Assembly (NCBI GenBank): GCA_003612525.1
Contig: RAZD01000032.1
Span: 1-32,410, forward strand
Direction of reading: 5' to 3'
Source: a bacterium C-53
Lineage (GTDB): Bacteria > Bacillota > Clostridia > Lachnospirales > Lachnospiraceae
DNA length: 32,410 bases
Position numbers and translations under genes: made by a program. The notes under the pieces are model-generated. The model was not told the origin of the DNA and made no database searches. It saw only the letters and a program-made list of their open reading frames with translations. Of the stretch, positions 16,949 through 26,314 are shown piece after piece (within the stretch, counting starts at the first letter, position 1; each line of letters starts with the position of its first letter).

Positions 16949-18481
16949 TCATATTCCCAGTTCTGCTACAATTCTCCGACAATTTTGTCCATCATGATAT
17001 TTATGCATTTTCGCTATAAGCCGCCGTCTTTTTTCTTCTGCTGAATCAACACCGTCTGCCATTTCACAAATAAATTCACAGAAATCAGTGTATGTATATA
17101 ATTCTTTTCCTGGCAGCCAATCTGTTATATTTTCAAATACAAATCCCCTGCTGCTCTTGTATTCTTCCATATCCTCAAGCGTAAATGCAATCGGCTTGTC
17201 CAAAAGCATATAGTCAACTGCCACCGATGAATAGTCACTGATCAATGCGTCAGAATATCCAAGAATCTGATTGATTTGTATATCTTCCTTCAGCAAAATA
17301 CCATTATCAATCAGTATCATATTAGATAATTGAATATCTGCTATCTTTTGTCTGTCCTGAAAAGGATGTAATTTTACCAGTAAAACAGCTTCTCTCTCTT
17401 TTAACAGATCATTTAATTCCCGACATTTATCAACTGTATCCACAATGGGCAGTCCTGTCTGATTCCACATCTCATATTCATTCAAATTTTCTAATCCATC
17501 CTTTGCCATACGAAAGGTTGGAAGCCAGAAAATGTATTTTTTTCCTTCGGGCAATGTTAATCTCTCGGTAAAATTTTCTATAGGATGAAAAAGCCAGTCC
17601 TGCTTTGCATAACCAGTAATAAGTATCTGATCCTCCCGTAACCCATATATGTTCTGATGAATCTTTGAATAGACTTCACTTATTACAGTTGTATACTCGT
17701 ATCGGTTCTCACATCTGGCAAAATTGACTCTGGTCTTAAATCCACATCCATGCCAAAGCTGCACTCTTATCTGATCTTTACGGCAATTCCTTGCGAATCC
17801 ATATGCATCTGTAAAGAAAATATATTTCGCAAGACACAGTACCTGGTAATAGTGATCGCGCTCTTCCATATTTTCAGAAACTGACCAGTCAAAAGATAAA
17901 AATTCTATATTTGCTATGGCATCATATCGAGAATAATCATCCGGATTTTTTACCATCCAGACAAGTTTATATCTCTCATTCATGTGATTATCAATCATAT
18001 ATTCAAAAAGAGCTCTCGCATTATCAGCAAAATCCATTCCCTTTATGTAAGCGGATGCATGTGGACCGCTGCGAAAGAGGATCAAATTTTCTAAATTACA
18101 ATGCTTATAAAGATTGCGATACCGCATTTCTGTTTCTGTTTCATAACTTTCATAATAATAGATATCTCTGTCATATCCGACACTTTCCAAAATCTTTGCC
18201 AATTTGTCAAAAGACTCCCAAAAGTAATCCGAAATAATAAGAAAAACGGCTGTATCTAAATCAATCATTGATAAGTAGTCATGTCCATATACAATAATCC
18301 GAGATTCCCTTATCGTATGTCTGCCCCAGTTTCTGGAATTTTCGTCTATCACTGCTTCAATGTTATCGATTTCAAAACGCTCTGCCAAGTCTTTCATGTA
18401 ACCTGGACAATACTCATAACAATAAATTTTCTTATTTAACAGCTCTATTACATTATCCCCCGTAAGTTTACACAGGTTCAT
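16949..18481 (-). CDS. CDP-glycerol/CDP-ribitol glycerophosphotransferase (TagF/TagB-like)
   Basis: 510 residues. The C-terminal part (about 130-505) is the CDP-alditol phosphotransferase domain of wall teichoic acid enzymes: QLWHGCGFK, LITGYAKQDWLF, IFWLPTFR, LVKLHPF and ALISDYSSVAVDYMLLDKP. These enzymes add polyol-phosphate units from CDP-alditols at the inner membrane face. The N-terminal 110 residues look like a degenerate Rossmann-like unit (KIYCYEYCPGY, then VIDENS) related in layout to modules in neighbouring proteins. ATG 18481 has GGAG seven bases upstream and overlaps the preceding stop as TGATG. The likely donor is made by the three genes that follow. Base composition is markedly AT-richer than those genes. 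Confidence 0.9.
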   Translation of the reverse strand: MNLCKLTGDNVIELLNKKIYCYEYCPGYMKDLAERFEIDNIEAVIDENSRNWGRHTIRESRIIVYGHDYLSMIDLDTAVFLIISDYFWESFDKLAKILESVGYDRDIYYYESYETETEMRYRNLYKHCNLENLILFRSGPHASAYIKGMDFADNARALFEYMIDNHMNERYKLVWMVKNPDDYSRYDAIANIEFLSFDWSVSENMEERDHYYQVLCLAKYIFFTDAYGFARNCRKDQIRVQLWHGCGFKTRVNFARCENRYEYTTVISEVYSKIHQNIYGLREDQILITGYAKQDWLFHPIENFTERLTLPEGKKYIFWLPTFRMAKDGLENLNEYEMWNQTGLPIVDTVDKCRELNDLLKEREAVLLVKLHPFQDRQKIADIQLSNMILIDNGILLKEDIQINQILGYSDALISDYSSVAVDYMLLDKPIAFTLEDMEEYKSSRGFVFENITDWLPGKELYTYTDFCEFICEMADGVDSAEEKRRRLIAKMHKYHDGQNCRRIVAELGI

Positions 18482-19647
18482 CAATACTCTCCTTTATCCA
18501 CCATTCTCATATGCTGATATTTTCCATTGTTCATAATCTGTGCACAAACACTTCCTGCACAAATACCAGCCAAAAAGCAATCACATTTTGACAATAATTC
18601 TATGGTTACAAGATACTCAAGCCCTCTTAAATATTTGTCATCCTGCCTTTGAAAACGAATATCAGCCAGCCACTCTGTCCCTGTATCCTTAAATCGTCTC
18701 TGATTTGTACAACTAAGCATTGCGCCAAATTCAGCCTTCATCCTGTCAGCAGCCCTGCCATCTTCCGTACTTAAAAATATCCTTTCACAATGCCACTCTT
18801 CCATATATTTATGGGTCAAATAAATCATTTCATCAATTGTTGGCTGTACGGGATGATTTTTCAGTTTTAAAGCGCTCATATCAGAACCTCTGTACAGGAT
18901 GCCTAATGTTTTTCTGCTTGTATCAATCAATTTTACATATTCTCTCTGTACAACCGAATACACATCCGGACGATATTTGATATATCTTTGATAAAGCTCA
19001 CTCATTCTTGCTATATTATATTTTTTTTCGTACTCTGTTTTATAACAAGGATCATCATACCCTAATATAACATTTGCGCTCTTATACACATCTTCAAGCC
19101 TGTATTCTGAAACAGGATTAAAATAATATTCCCAGGCATTTTCAATGCCAATCTTATCTTCTTCCAAATATTGATTCCGATAATTCTGCATATCAATTAC
19201 TGGTATATACCCTTTTTTATCTATAAAATCTAACTGCTCTAAAAAAGAAAATAAAAATGAAAATAATCCATCCCTGATGTGAATCGGCCTTGAAAGAACG
19301 TAAAACGTTTTATTCTGATTCATCATGCCAAAGCTGCGCTGAAATATCATTCTGCACCACTGCTGCCTGCGCAAAACCTTTTCTTTTGGTATATTCCTAT
19401 TTTCTATCAGTTGATTATAAATTTCATCATCGTATATGCTTGTAATCAATATATAATCGAATTCAGAATCACATAATTCATCCGGCCGAACAAATAATAC
19501 TCTCAATTCCTGCGCTGTATCCTTCTTCTCAATATTACTGTCAGAACAGCCAATCACAGAAAAACGCATTTTAATATAATCAAACGCATCTTTGATCGTA
19601 TTGCCCAAACCATAAATGATTACATTTTGTTTCCCCGTCTGTTGCAT
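18481..19647 (-). CDS. Rossmann-like module fused to fucosyltransferase-like domain
   Basis: 388 residues. Residues 1-95 form a Rossmann-like unit (VIIYGLGNT, then CSDSN after the second strand). Residues about 110-385 resemble the GT-B O-/alpha-fucosyltransferase superfamily (NodZ/FUT8-like): a start VLSRPIHIRDGLFSF where those enzymes have their conserved glycine and arginine, LGILYRGSD (253-256 RGSD) where they carry a basic donor-binding motif, and IFLSTED near 291. The donor may be GDP-fucose but need not be. ATG 19647 has AAAGGG at an 11-base gap. Translation is probably coupled to the TagF-like gene by the one-base overlap. Confidence 0.7.
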   Translation of the reverse strand: MQQTGKQNVIIYGLGNTIKDAFDYIKMRFSVIGCSDSNIEKKDTAQELRVLFVRPDELCDSEFDYILITSIYDDEIYNQLIENRNIPKEKVLRRQQWCRMIFQRSFGMMNQNKTFYVLSRPIHIRDGLFSFLFSFLEQLDFIDKKGYIPVIDMQNYRNQYLEEDKIGIENAWEYYFNPVSEYRLEDVYKSANVILGYDDPCYKTEYEKKYNIARMSELYQRYIKYRPDVYSVVQREYVKLIDTSRKTLGILYRGSDMSALKLKNHPVQPTIDEMIYLTHKYMEEWHCERIFLSTEDGRAADRMKAEFGAMLSCTNQRRFKDTGTEWLADIRFQRQDDKYLRGLEYLVTIELLSKCDCFLAGICAGSVCAQIMNNGKYQHMRMVDKGEY

Positions 19648-19671
19648 AAATAAATATACCCTTTCAACTCA

Positions 19672-20913
19672 TCATGAAAGATTACATACAATCTCACTCT
19701 CATATTTCTCTTTTAAATTACATGGCAGGTCACATACCTGATTGCCCTTGTTCACCTCATTCACATATTTATATGGAATATCATATGTTTGCTTTATTCC
19801 AGAACAATACCATTCATATTCCAGATCAATATGTCCTATATCCACTGCCCATAGCCCGTTAAGCGCTAAATCATATGCTAAAACAGTCGCAGTTGCGCCC
19901 AGCGCAATTAATATAAGCTCATCCTTCGCAGTATTTTTCACGCACGTTAATATCTCATTATATTTACCATAGGCATTCTCACTGGGCGCCACAATTCTTC
20001 TTATCGAATTCGTATTGTCAAATAAGTCATTCCCTACTCCCATTCTTGTTTGAAATCCCTCTACAATCAGAATATTCTTGCCCTTCCAGATCTGTTTTAG
20101 AGCCTCAAATCTTTTTCCTGCCGCGTCCTTATCTTTATATATTATGTATGGCCGTGACAGATAAGCATCATAATATGTTTTCTTCAAGTCCAATAATTCC
20201 ATATGTTCCCGTCTAACCTGCAGACTCAAATATTCTCTGATATCTTCTGCTGCTTCCTGCGTATACGCATCTAATGAACCATAATTATCTGCAATCGCTA
20301 TTATGATAGTTTCCTGTTGGCTTTTGATAACCTCTGACAAACGCTCGCCAAGCTTTCGATCTGCCAATTGATACCTCGACCGGTTTCTCATCTTCATCAA
20401 TTCAAATTCATCAGCGCCAAAACGTGCAAGTGATTTCTTTTCGTTGCAAATCAGTTCCACCGCCTCTTCCGATGGTAAAATTTTTGGATAAATAACAGGC
20501 TTTTCATTTCTCTGATCAGCCAACTCATATACAAGATTTTGACTATATGGACGTACTTTCTTCCGAAATTCATACGACATAGCTTCTAAAATCCAACCAC
20601 TTTTTTTCAAAATACACCAGTATTCCTCTTTAACCGCATCATCGAAAGAAAAAAAATGAATGATTTTCTCTTTTACTATCCCATATCCAGCCAATTGCTC
20701 ATCAATAAATCTGTACCGCATAACAGACACCAAAATATAATCAAACTCTTCCTCTGCTTCTTCAATTCGTAACACCTTTTTCCCATCGACGCCCATTGAA
20801 TATGCAGACGCGTTATTATCAATATATCCCAATAATTCTACGTTTTCTTCTATTAAATTTTCCCTTACAATTTCTTTTCCCTTTCCTACACCAAATATAT
20901 ATATCTTTTTCAA
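19672..20913 (-). CDS. Rossmann-like module fused to GT-D (DUF1792-like) glycosyltransferase
   Basis: 413 residues. The N-terminal unit (about 1-90) starts KKIYIFGVGKG, has YIDNN after strand two and FDYILVSV further on, like the sugar-binding N-domain of NeuD/PglD acyltransferases but without the acyltransferase. The C-terminal part (about 150-410) matches the GT-D fold family first described for streptococcal Fap1 glycosylation: SLARFGADEFELM (162-173) for the R-x-G-D/A-x-E signature, YQLADRKLGERL, and EGFQTRMGVGNDLFDN later. Start is TTG at 20913, supported by GAGGG eight bases upstream. Sugar specificity cannot be read from sequence. Confidence 0.8.
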   Translation of the reverse strand: MKKIYIFGVGKGKEIVRENLIEENVELLGYIDNNASAYSMGVDGKKVLRIEEAEEEFDYILVSVMRYRFIDEQLAGYGIVKEKIIHFFSFDDAVKEEYWCILKKSGWILEAMSYEFRKKVRPYSQNLVYELADQRNEKPVIYPKILPSEEAVELICNEKKSLARFGADEFELMKMRNRSRYQLADRKLGERLSEVIKSQQETIIIAIADNYGSLDAYTQEAAEDIREYLSLQVRREHMELLDLKKTYYDAYLSRPYIIYKDKDAAGKRFEALKQIWKGKNILIVEGFQTRMGVGNDLFDNTNSIRRIVAPSENAYGKYNEILTCVKNTAKDELILIALGATATVLAYDLALNGLWAVDIGHIDLEYEWYCSGIKQTYDIPYKYVNEVNKGNQVCDLPCNLKEKYESEIVCNLS

Positions 20914-20954
20914 TAACCGTTCCCTCTGTTTCCTCTATTTTCTATTTTCAACTA

Positions 20955-22178
20955 TTAAAAAATTTCCAGATAATGATTAAATCCTAATTCTGATAATTTC
21001 AACTTGATTTCAGGGTAAAATTTATATGTTACAGCTAAAATCACCAGACTTTCATCTCTTTTATATAAATATTCCGTAATCTCACGAACTTTGTTTCCAA
21101 ACAGGCTTTTTCGATTTCCTGATTTGTCTGAAACCGCAACCCCTTCCAAAATCACATCATAATAATTTAATGTTTCTATCACTTCTTTAGCAATATCTCC
21201 AGCCCCATATACAAGAATACTGTTCCCGTCTTTTATAAGTCCGATGTTCTCTTCAATTTTCTTTTGAACTCTTCCATAATAATTTTCAATCCCGGAAACA
21301 ATTCCGAAAATCTTTGCAAAGCGCTTCTCTGCTATGGCCTCTTTCAATATGTATCCGTGATTTGCGAGTTCATATCTCCTGTAATTACAAATAAAGCTAT
21401 GATATACGGTCTGAATATATTGCTCTATCGCCTTTTCAAGCCTTGTATCAAAAGAGTGCTCTAGATAAAACTGGCCGATAAAACAGGCAATGCGGAAATA
21501 ATCGGTTATGTTTTTTGATTCCACTCTTTTAGTCATAATAGAGTCATTTCTTACACGATATAAATACAATTGTTCCGGAATGCAGGAAATCTTATGTGCT
21601 TTCATCATACATAAAAAATGAAACACGATATCCTCATACAATATTCCTGTAATAAACCGAATATCCTCCTGCATTAAAAACTCGCGTTTATATAGTTTTG
21701 ACCATGCACTATGTACAACACTGTTATTATTCACAGTGTCCACAAAAAATTCCTGTGCTTCATAGATGCCTCTTTTCATTTTAAATATATGCTCATCACC
21801 GCTATTCCATATTTCATCCTTTTTTTTATAATTAAAGCAAACCATATCCACACTATCTATTTCATTTATAGTAATCCCTACCAAGTCTTTCACTATATAA
21901 TCATCTGAATCCACAAATAAGATATAATCCCCGGATGCCCTCTCCAAACCTACATTTCGAGTAAACGCCAAACCCCTATTGCAATCATTCCGGAGAATTA
22001 TGACCCTGGAATCCCTATGCGCATATGCCATCAATATATTTAAAGAATTATCTGTAGAGCAATCATCTATGCATATAATTTCCATGTCATAAAATGACTG
22101 CCCAATAACACTGTCAAGACATTCCGCAAGATAACTTTCTACATTAAACACAGGAATAATCACCGATACTTTCGGCAT
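20955..22178 (-). CDS. GT2 glycosyltransferase with C-terminal Rossmann-like module (copy 1)
   Basis: 407 residues. GT-A domain of family 2: VSVIIPVFNVESYLAECLDS at the start, CIDDCSTDNS, and the metal-binding FVDSDDY near 90. A helical linker follows, then a C-terminal module (about 310-400) beginning SILVYGAGDIAKEV. ATG 22178 has GGAGG at an eight-base gap, which lies inside a longer reading that starts at 22196; the shorter start is preferred. It lies 14 bases after the GT4 gene. The acceptor and donor sugars are unknown. No membrane segment is seen. Confidence 0.88.
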   Translation of the reverse strand: MPKVSVIIPVFNVESYLAECLDSVIGQSFYDMEIICIDDCSTDNSLNILMAYAHRDSRVIILRNDCNRGLAFTRNVGLERASGDYILFVDSDDYIVKDLVGITINEIDSVDMVCFNYKKKDEIWNSGDEHIFKMKRGIYEAQEFFVDTVNNNSVVHSAWSKLYKREFLMQEDIRFITGILYEDIVFHFLCMMKAHKISCIPEQLYLYRVRNDSIMTKRVESKNITDYFRIACFIGQFYLEHSFDTRLEKAIEQYIQTVYHSFICNYRRYELANHGYILKEAIAEKRFAKIFGIVSGIENYYGRVQKKIEENIGLIKDGNSILVYGAGDIAKEVIETLNYYDVILEGVAVSDKSGNRKSLFGNKVREITEYLYKRDESLVILAVTYKFYPEIKLKLSELGFNHYLEIF

Positions 22179-22192
22179 AAAACTTTCCTCCA

Positions 22193-23290
22193 TCAACCAA
22201 TTACTTCGTCTATTAATTCCTCAATCCGCTGTATATACTGCCCCAATTCAAACCGTCTGACTGACTCTATGCACTGCTTTTCGATCTCATGTCTGTCGAT
22301 ATTGATATAATGCAGAAATGCTTCTACAGCTTGTGCATCAGTGCGAATCACGCTCCCGCATTTACCGCCATTTGTCACAGTCTCTGCCGCCCCTACATCA
22401 GTAGTGACAACCGGTCGGCCAAGAGCAAGAGCCTCCAGAAGCGCCATGCTAAAACCTTCTGCCTTAGACAATAGTCCTACAACCTCTGACTGTCTTATAA
22501 TAGGGAACGGATTCTCCTGATATCCAAGCAACTGAACTTTATGTTGTAAATTCAATTCTTTGATCTGTTCACTTAATTTTTCTCCCAGTATGCCATCGCC
22601 TATGTAGTATAAATGTGCCTCTTTATTTCTTTTATTTATAGCAGAAAAAACCCTCAGCATTCTTTCCGGATCTTTATTGTCATCCAGCCTTCCTATATAT
22701 ACAATTGCGGGATGCTCTAACTTTATTAAGGTTTCATCTTGCGATTTTTCCCATACTTTACGAATATCAATCCCATTATATATTTTTATTAGTTTATCAC
22801 TATGACGAGGAAATAAATCCGCTATTGACCGCATTGTATGATCACTGATTGCAACAATCTTTTTTGCCCTATCGAAGGCTTTATCCTGAAGATCTCTATC
22901 CGTTTGTCTTTCTGGTGCACACAAATCATAGACATCACCATGAATCCATGAAATGTTATTTGTATCTTTAGGAAGTAAAAAAGTAGGAATCTGATAATTA
23001 AACGAAACATATAAATCATAATCACCGCGAATATACTTCTCTATCAGCAATTCCGTATATCGCAGCTGATATCCTTTACTTGTTCCATCCGGTGTATCGA
23101 CCCTTTCGATTGGCGGTAATACATGTATATTCGCATTTACCTTCTCAACTTTTATATCCGCATGCTGATATTCTATGATACTGATATCGTATTTCTGCGG
23201 ATTCAGATGATTTACAATTGTTGTAAGTAAGGCCTCTGCACCCCCACCGTGTGTGAAAGACCATATGATAAATAATATTTTTCTCTTCAT
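22193..23290 (-). CDS. GT4 family glycosyltransferase
   Basis: 365 residues, GT-B fold. The N-terminal domain opens with FIIWSFTHGGGAEALLTTIV and contains SWIHGDVYDL. The C-terminal donor domain has IVYIGRLDDNKDPERML and the family E-x7-E motif EGFSMALLEALALGRPVV. It is a retaining transferase, cytosolic, acting on a lipid-linked or nucleotide-linked acceptor. ATG 23290 has AGGG at a seven-base gap that overlaps the stop of the phosphatase-like gene. This is the only glycosyltransferase in the run without the extra Rossmann-like module. Confidence 0.92.
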   Translation of the reverse strand: MKRKILFIIWSFTHGGGAEALLTTIVNHLNPQKYDISIIEYQHADIKVEKVNANIHVLPPIERVDTPDGTSKGYQLRYTELLIEKYIRGDYDLYVSFNYQIPTFLLPKDTNNISWIHGDVYDLCAPERQTDRDLQDKAFDRAKKIVAISDHTMRSIADLFPRHSDKLIKIYNGIDIRKVWEKSQDETLIKLEHPAIVYIGRLDDNKDPERMLRVFSAINKRNKEAHLYYIGDGILGEKLSEQIKELNLQHKVQLLGYQENPFPIIRQSEVVGLLSKAEGFSMALLEALALGRPVVTTDVGAAETVTNGGKCGSVIRTDAQAVEAFLHYINIDRHEIEKQCIESVRRFELGQYIQRIEELIDEVIG

Positions 23291-23299
23291 ATTTATTCC

Positions 23300-25066
23300 C
23301 TATGCCGGCATATCCGTCACTGTCACAAAATCCCGAACTTTATCCAACAGTTTATTTTTCAGATGATCATCATCTATAATCTGTTCATGTTCTGTTTCGT
23401 ACAACACACTCTTTCCATCCGGATAAACAATCAATTTATAACCTGTCTGAAAAATAAATCCTTCAAACGCCATTAAACCCCGTTCATGCTTAATTTTTTT
23501 GTATAGATAACGAAAGTCCGGATTATAAATTTCAGACCGCACTATCTTAATAAAATCCTGTTCTTCCGGAACATACTTCCGTCTTTTTAATAAAGAAATT
23601 ATAATATTGTTCATCTCCATCAATGAGATAATAGACTTGTGACATCCAACTCCCATTTCAGGAGACTTTACAACCAGTGGAATCCGAATCAAATCCTCAT
23701 GGAAGGTATTTTGAATATATGTAATGTCACTAAGTCTGGTATTCTGTTTTAATATCATGTTTCCATGATCTGCAAAGAGTGCAAGCCGAATCTTCATCTG
23801 CACCAGCAAAGGATATAACACATCGTCCAGATATCTGAGCGCATCCCTGTGCTGGATATCGTAATCAGCACGAAGCATTTCTCCGTTTCTTGATAAAAAA
23901 TCAAACATAATACTGCTTCCGTCCGCAATTAATTTTGTCTCTGTATACGGATTCGCATAAGAATAATGGCTCTCATACAATATATGCATATAATACAGAC
24001 CATTCTCTTCCTCCACCGAGTCTAATATAAAATCCCACAGCTTTTCCGTGGCTGTCTGCGCACAGTCTGTCACAACTATCTTTTTGCTGTCAATATAGGC
24101 ACAGGAATCTGTATAAAAATGTATCTTTCTTCCCTGTTCTATAGCTGTTTGTATAAAATCACACTGTTCTTCCCCAACTATATTACTTTCAAAATACCGG
24201 GTCCTTAAATCCATATTTCCACTGTATGCCGGAATAAGACTTTCATATGTCGACGTTGAAACGGAATATGCATTCAGAAAAACAAATGTATTGTCTTCCA
24301 ACCATTGCTTTATCTTTTTCATCTGCCCGCCCAAAGCATCCTGCCGCCTTAATCCGTCAATACACAGCATTAATACATTCTTACCTGAAATTTTTGCAGC
24401 CGCGGACTGCAATTGCTCATAAATCCCACGCAATCTGCCAATAATTTCAGATTTGATACCACACTGCCTGCTACGCGCTTCTTCAAATATTATCGCATTT
24501 CTAAAATCTTTTATTCCTACATATTCTCTTACCAGCTTAGAATAGATCTTGTCTTTCTCCATATCAGAAATATTACTTTGTAATTTTCTGCTGTATTCAT
24601 TGATCAGCATATAACGTCCATATGGATGGATGGATTCATAATATTCCTTTACTAAAAAAATCTCATTATTTTCTAATACATCATATAAATCCAGATACTT
24701 TACTCCACTGAATTTGCTCCTTAAGATTGCCTTAATCTCTTCCCGGTATTTGAATGATGAGATGATGATCCCATCTATTCCGCACTCCCGGATCTGACTC
24801 TGGTCAATCATTATAAATCCGCTATCCTTATTACCGCTATAGGCCTCATCTATAATAAATCGAATGCCCTTCATTTCAAATATAAAGTCAGCCATCAGCA
24901 TTTTTGTATGTTTCCCATAACACCATATTGCAGGAATGTTACAATTGCTGACAAATTCATGCAGAGACTCTTTTATAATTTTATTGATAGTATTCTTAAC
25001 GACACCTTTATCAATATTAAAATATTGCATTAAGGCATTGTATTGGTCTTCTAGCTGTTTTCTCAT
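23300..25066 (-). CDS. Alkaline-phosphatase superfamily protein with N-terminal Rossmann-like module
   Basis: 588 residues from ATG 25066. Residues about 44-130 look like the shared module, with IWCYGKHTKMLM in the glycine-loop position and FIIDEA after strand two. A helical stretch leads to a sulfatase/phosphoglycerol-transferase-like domain (about 230-500): metal aspartate in MLCIDGLRRQ (near 237), nucleophile candidate in SVSTSTYES (271-273), MHILYESHYSYANPY (near 361-375) as in LtaS/EptA-type enzymes, and FADHGN (433-435). Unlike those enzymes it has no membrane segments or signal peptide, so it is cytosolic. It may transfer or remove a phospho-polyol or other phospho-group; the substrate is unknown. 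The longer GTG reading at 25084 overlaps the upstream gene. Confidence 0.75.
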   Translation of the reverse strand: MRKQLEDQYNALMQYFNIDKGVVKNTINKIIKESLHEFVSNCNIPAIWCYGKHTKMLMADFIFEMKGIRFIIDEAYSGNKDSGFIMIDQSQIRECGIDGIIISSFKYREEIKAILRSKFSGVKYLDLYDVLENNEIFLVKEYYESIHPYGRYMLINEYSRKLQSNISDMEKDKIYSKLVREYVGIKDFRNAIIFEEARSRQCGIKSEIIGRLRGIYEQLQSAAAKISGKNVLMLCIDGLRRQDALGGQMKKIKQWLEDNTFVFLNAYSVSTSTYESLIPAYSGNMDLRTRYFESNIVGEEQCDFIQTAIEQGRKIHFYTDSCAYIDSKKIVVTDCAQTATEKLWDFILDSVEEENGLYYMHILYESHYSYANPYTETKLIADGSSIMFDFLSRNGEMLRADYDIQHRDALRYLDDVLYPLLVQMKIRLALFADHGNMILKQNTRLSDITYIQNTFHEDLIRIPLVVKSPEMGVGCHKSIISLMEMNNIIISLLKRRKYVPEEQDFIKIVRSEIYNPDFRYLYKKIKHERGLMAFEGFIFQTGYKLIVYPDGKSVLYETEHEQIIDDDHLKNKLLDKVRDFVTVTDMPA

Positions 25067-25077
25067 CCTGATTTTCC

Positions 25078-26301
25078 CTACCACTTATTCAATAGCGGAT
25101 TCTCCCATATTATTTTTCCTCTTTCCATCCCCTGTGCGATCAACTGCTGTTTTATCTCGTCTGCCAACTTTTTATCCTGAACCGCAATTACACATATATC
25201 TGCACCTATCTTCGTGTTTACACATTCCACTGGCAGCCTTTCTTCCTGATATTTCTTAAATTGCCTGTCCTGCCATATGATTTGTTCACAGTACTGTGTC
25301 TTGACCATTTGTGCATAGAAAGATCTGCCAACCTCTCCAGCGCCATATAACAATACCCTGCTGCCACGCTTTACCTTACCAAAAGGGAAAAGATATTGTT
25401 GTATTTTAGGTATATTATCTATAATTTTTCTGGCTTGAAACTCAGCTTTTGTTATAAGGGAACCATAGATAAAGCATTCCAGCTGTTTCATTAAAATCGC
25501 CTTGTGGTCCGATTTCCTGAAAATATCCGCTATATACATATATAACGCACTTAATTTATCTTGATAATCCTCATCCTCGTAATACTTCGTCCGATTCTCA
25601 GGGTTCTGTCTATGATAATAAAAGCACTCTTTCATAATGTATACAGACGATGCATTTAACATATAGGGATAAAGTACAGCCGTATCCTCCGCAAATAAAT
25701 AGCCATACTTCTCATCCGCCATTTTCACAATGGGATATAACATTTTCTTTTTAAAAATCTTAATTGCAAGACTTGCATCAATCCCTCTCCTGGGAAAAAC
25801 CCCATCACACAACATATGAGGAATAATTACTTTCTGATATTCATCGTCACAATATTTACCTTCCGCTATATTATCGAAATCATAAATACATTTTTCATCT
25901 GAAAAATATCGAACAATGCCAGAGGTGACTAAATCAACATTCTCTTCTATCATTTTTTTATAAAGCGTCTCACACATTTCAGGCTTAATCCAATCGTCCG
26001 CATCAACAAACATGATATATTCCGCGTTTGTGTTTTCTAATGCCATAACCTTCGCACTGAGCGGTCCACCATTTTCTTTCCGTAGTACTTTTATGCGTGT
26101 ATCATTCCCTGACAACTCAGTGCAAACTTTATAAGAGTCATCCGTTGAACCATCATCCACCAGTATAATTTCCAGATTAACATGTGTCTGCCTGAATATA
26201 CTTTGTACACATTTTCTTAAATATTTTTCTGCATTATAGATAGGAACAATAACTGCAATCAAAGCTTCCTCCGGCTTGATTCCCATATCATGTAAGTTCA
26301 T
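25078..26301 (-). CDS. GT2 glycosyltransferase with C-terminal Rossmann-like module (copy 2)
   Basis: 407 residues. GT2 core: IAVIVPIYNAEKYLRKCVQS, LVDDGSTDDS, and FVDADDW as the metal site. The acceptor region holds FAEDTAVLYPYM. The C-terminal module begins GSRVLLYGAGEVGRSF; after strand two it has WQDRQ in place of an acidic pair. ATG 26301 has a perfect AGGAGG at a five-base gap and starts 13 bases after the previous stop. A longer reading to 26394 lies inside the upstream gene and is rejected. The protein ends a few residues after the module, at LLNKW. Confidence 0.88.
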   Translation of the reverse strand: MNLHDMGIKPEEALIAVIVPIYNAEKYLRKCVQSIFRQTHVNLEIILVDDGSTDDSYKVCTELSGNDTRIKVLRKENGGPLSAKVMALENTNAEYIMFVDADDWIKPEMCETLYKKMIEENVDLVTSGIVRYFSDEKCIYDFDNIAEGKYCDDEYQKVIIPHMLCDGVFPRRGIDASLAIKIFKKKMLYPIVKMADEKYGYLFAEDTAVLYPYMLNASSVYIMKECFYYHRQNPENRTKYYEDEDYQDKLSALYMYIADIFRKSDHKAILMKQLECFIYGSLITKAEFQARKIIDNIPKIQQYLFPFGKVKRGSRVLLYGAGEVGRSFYAQMVKTQYCEQIIWQDRQFKKYQEERLPVECVNTKIGADICVIAVQDKKLADEIKQQLIAQGMERGKIIWENPLLNKW

Positions 26302-26314
26302 AGCGACCTCCTGA

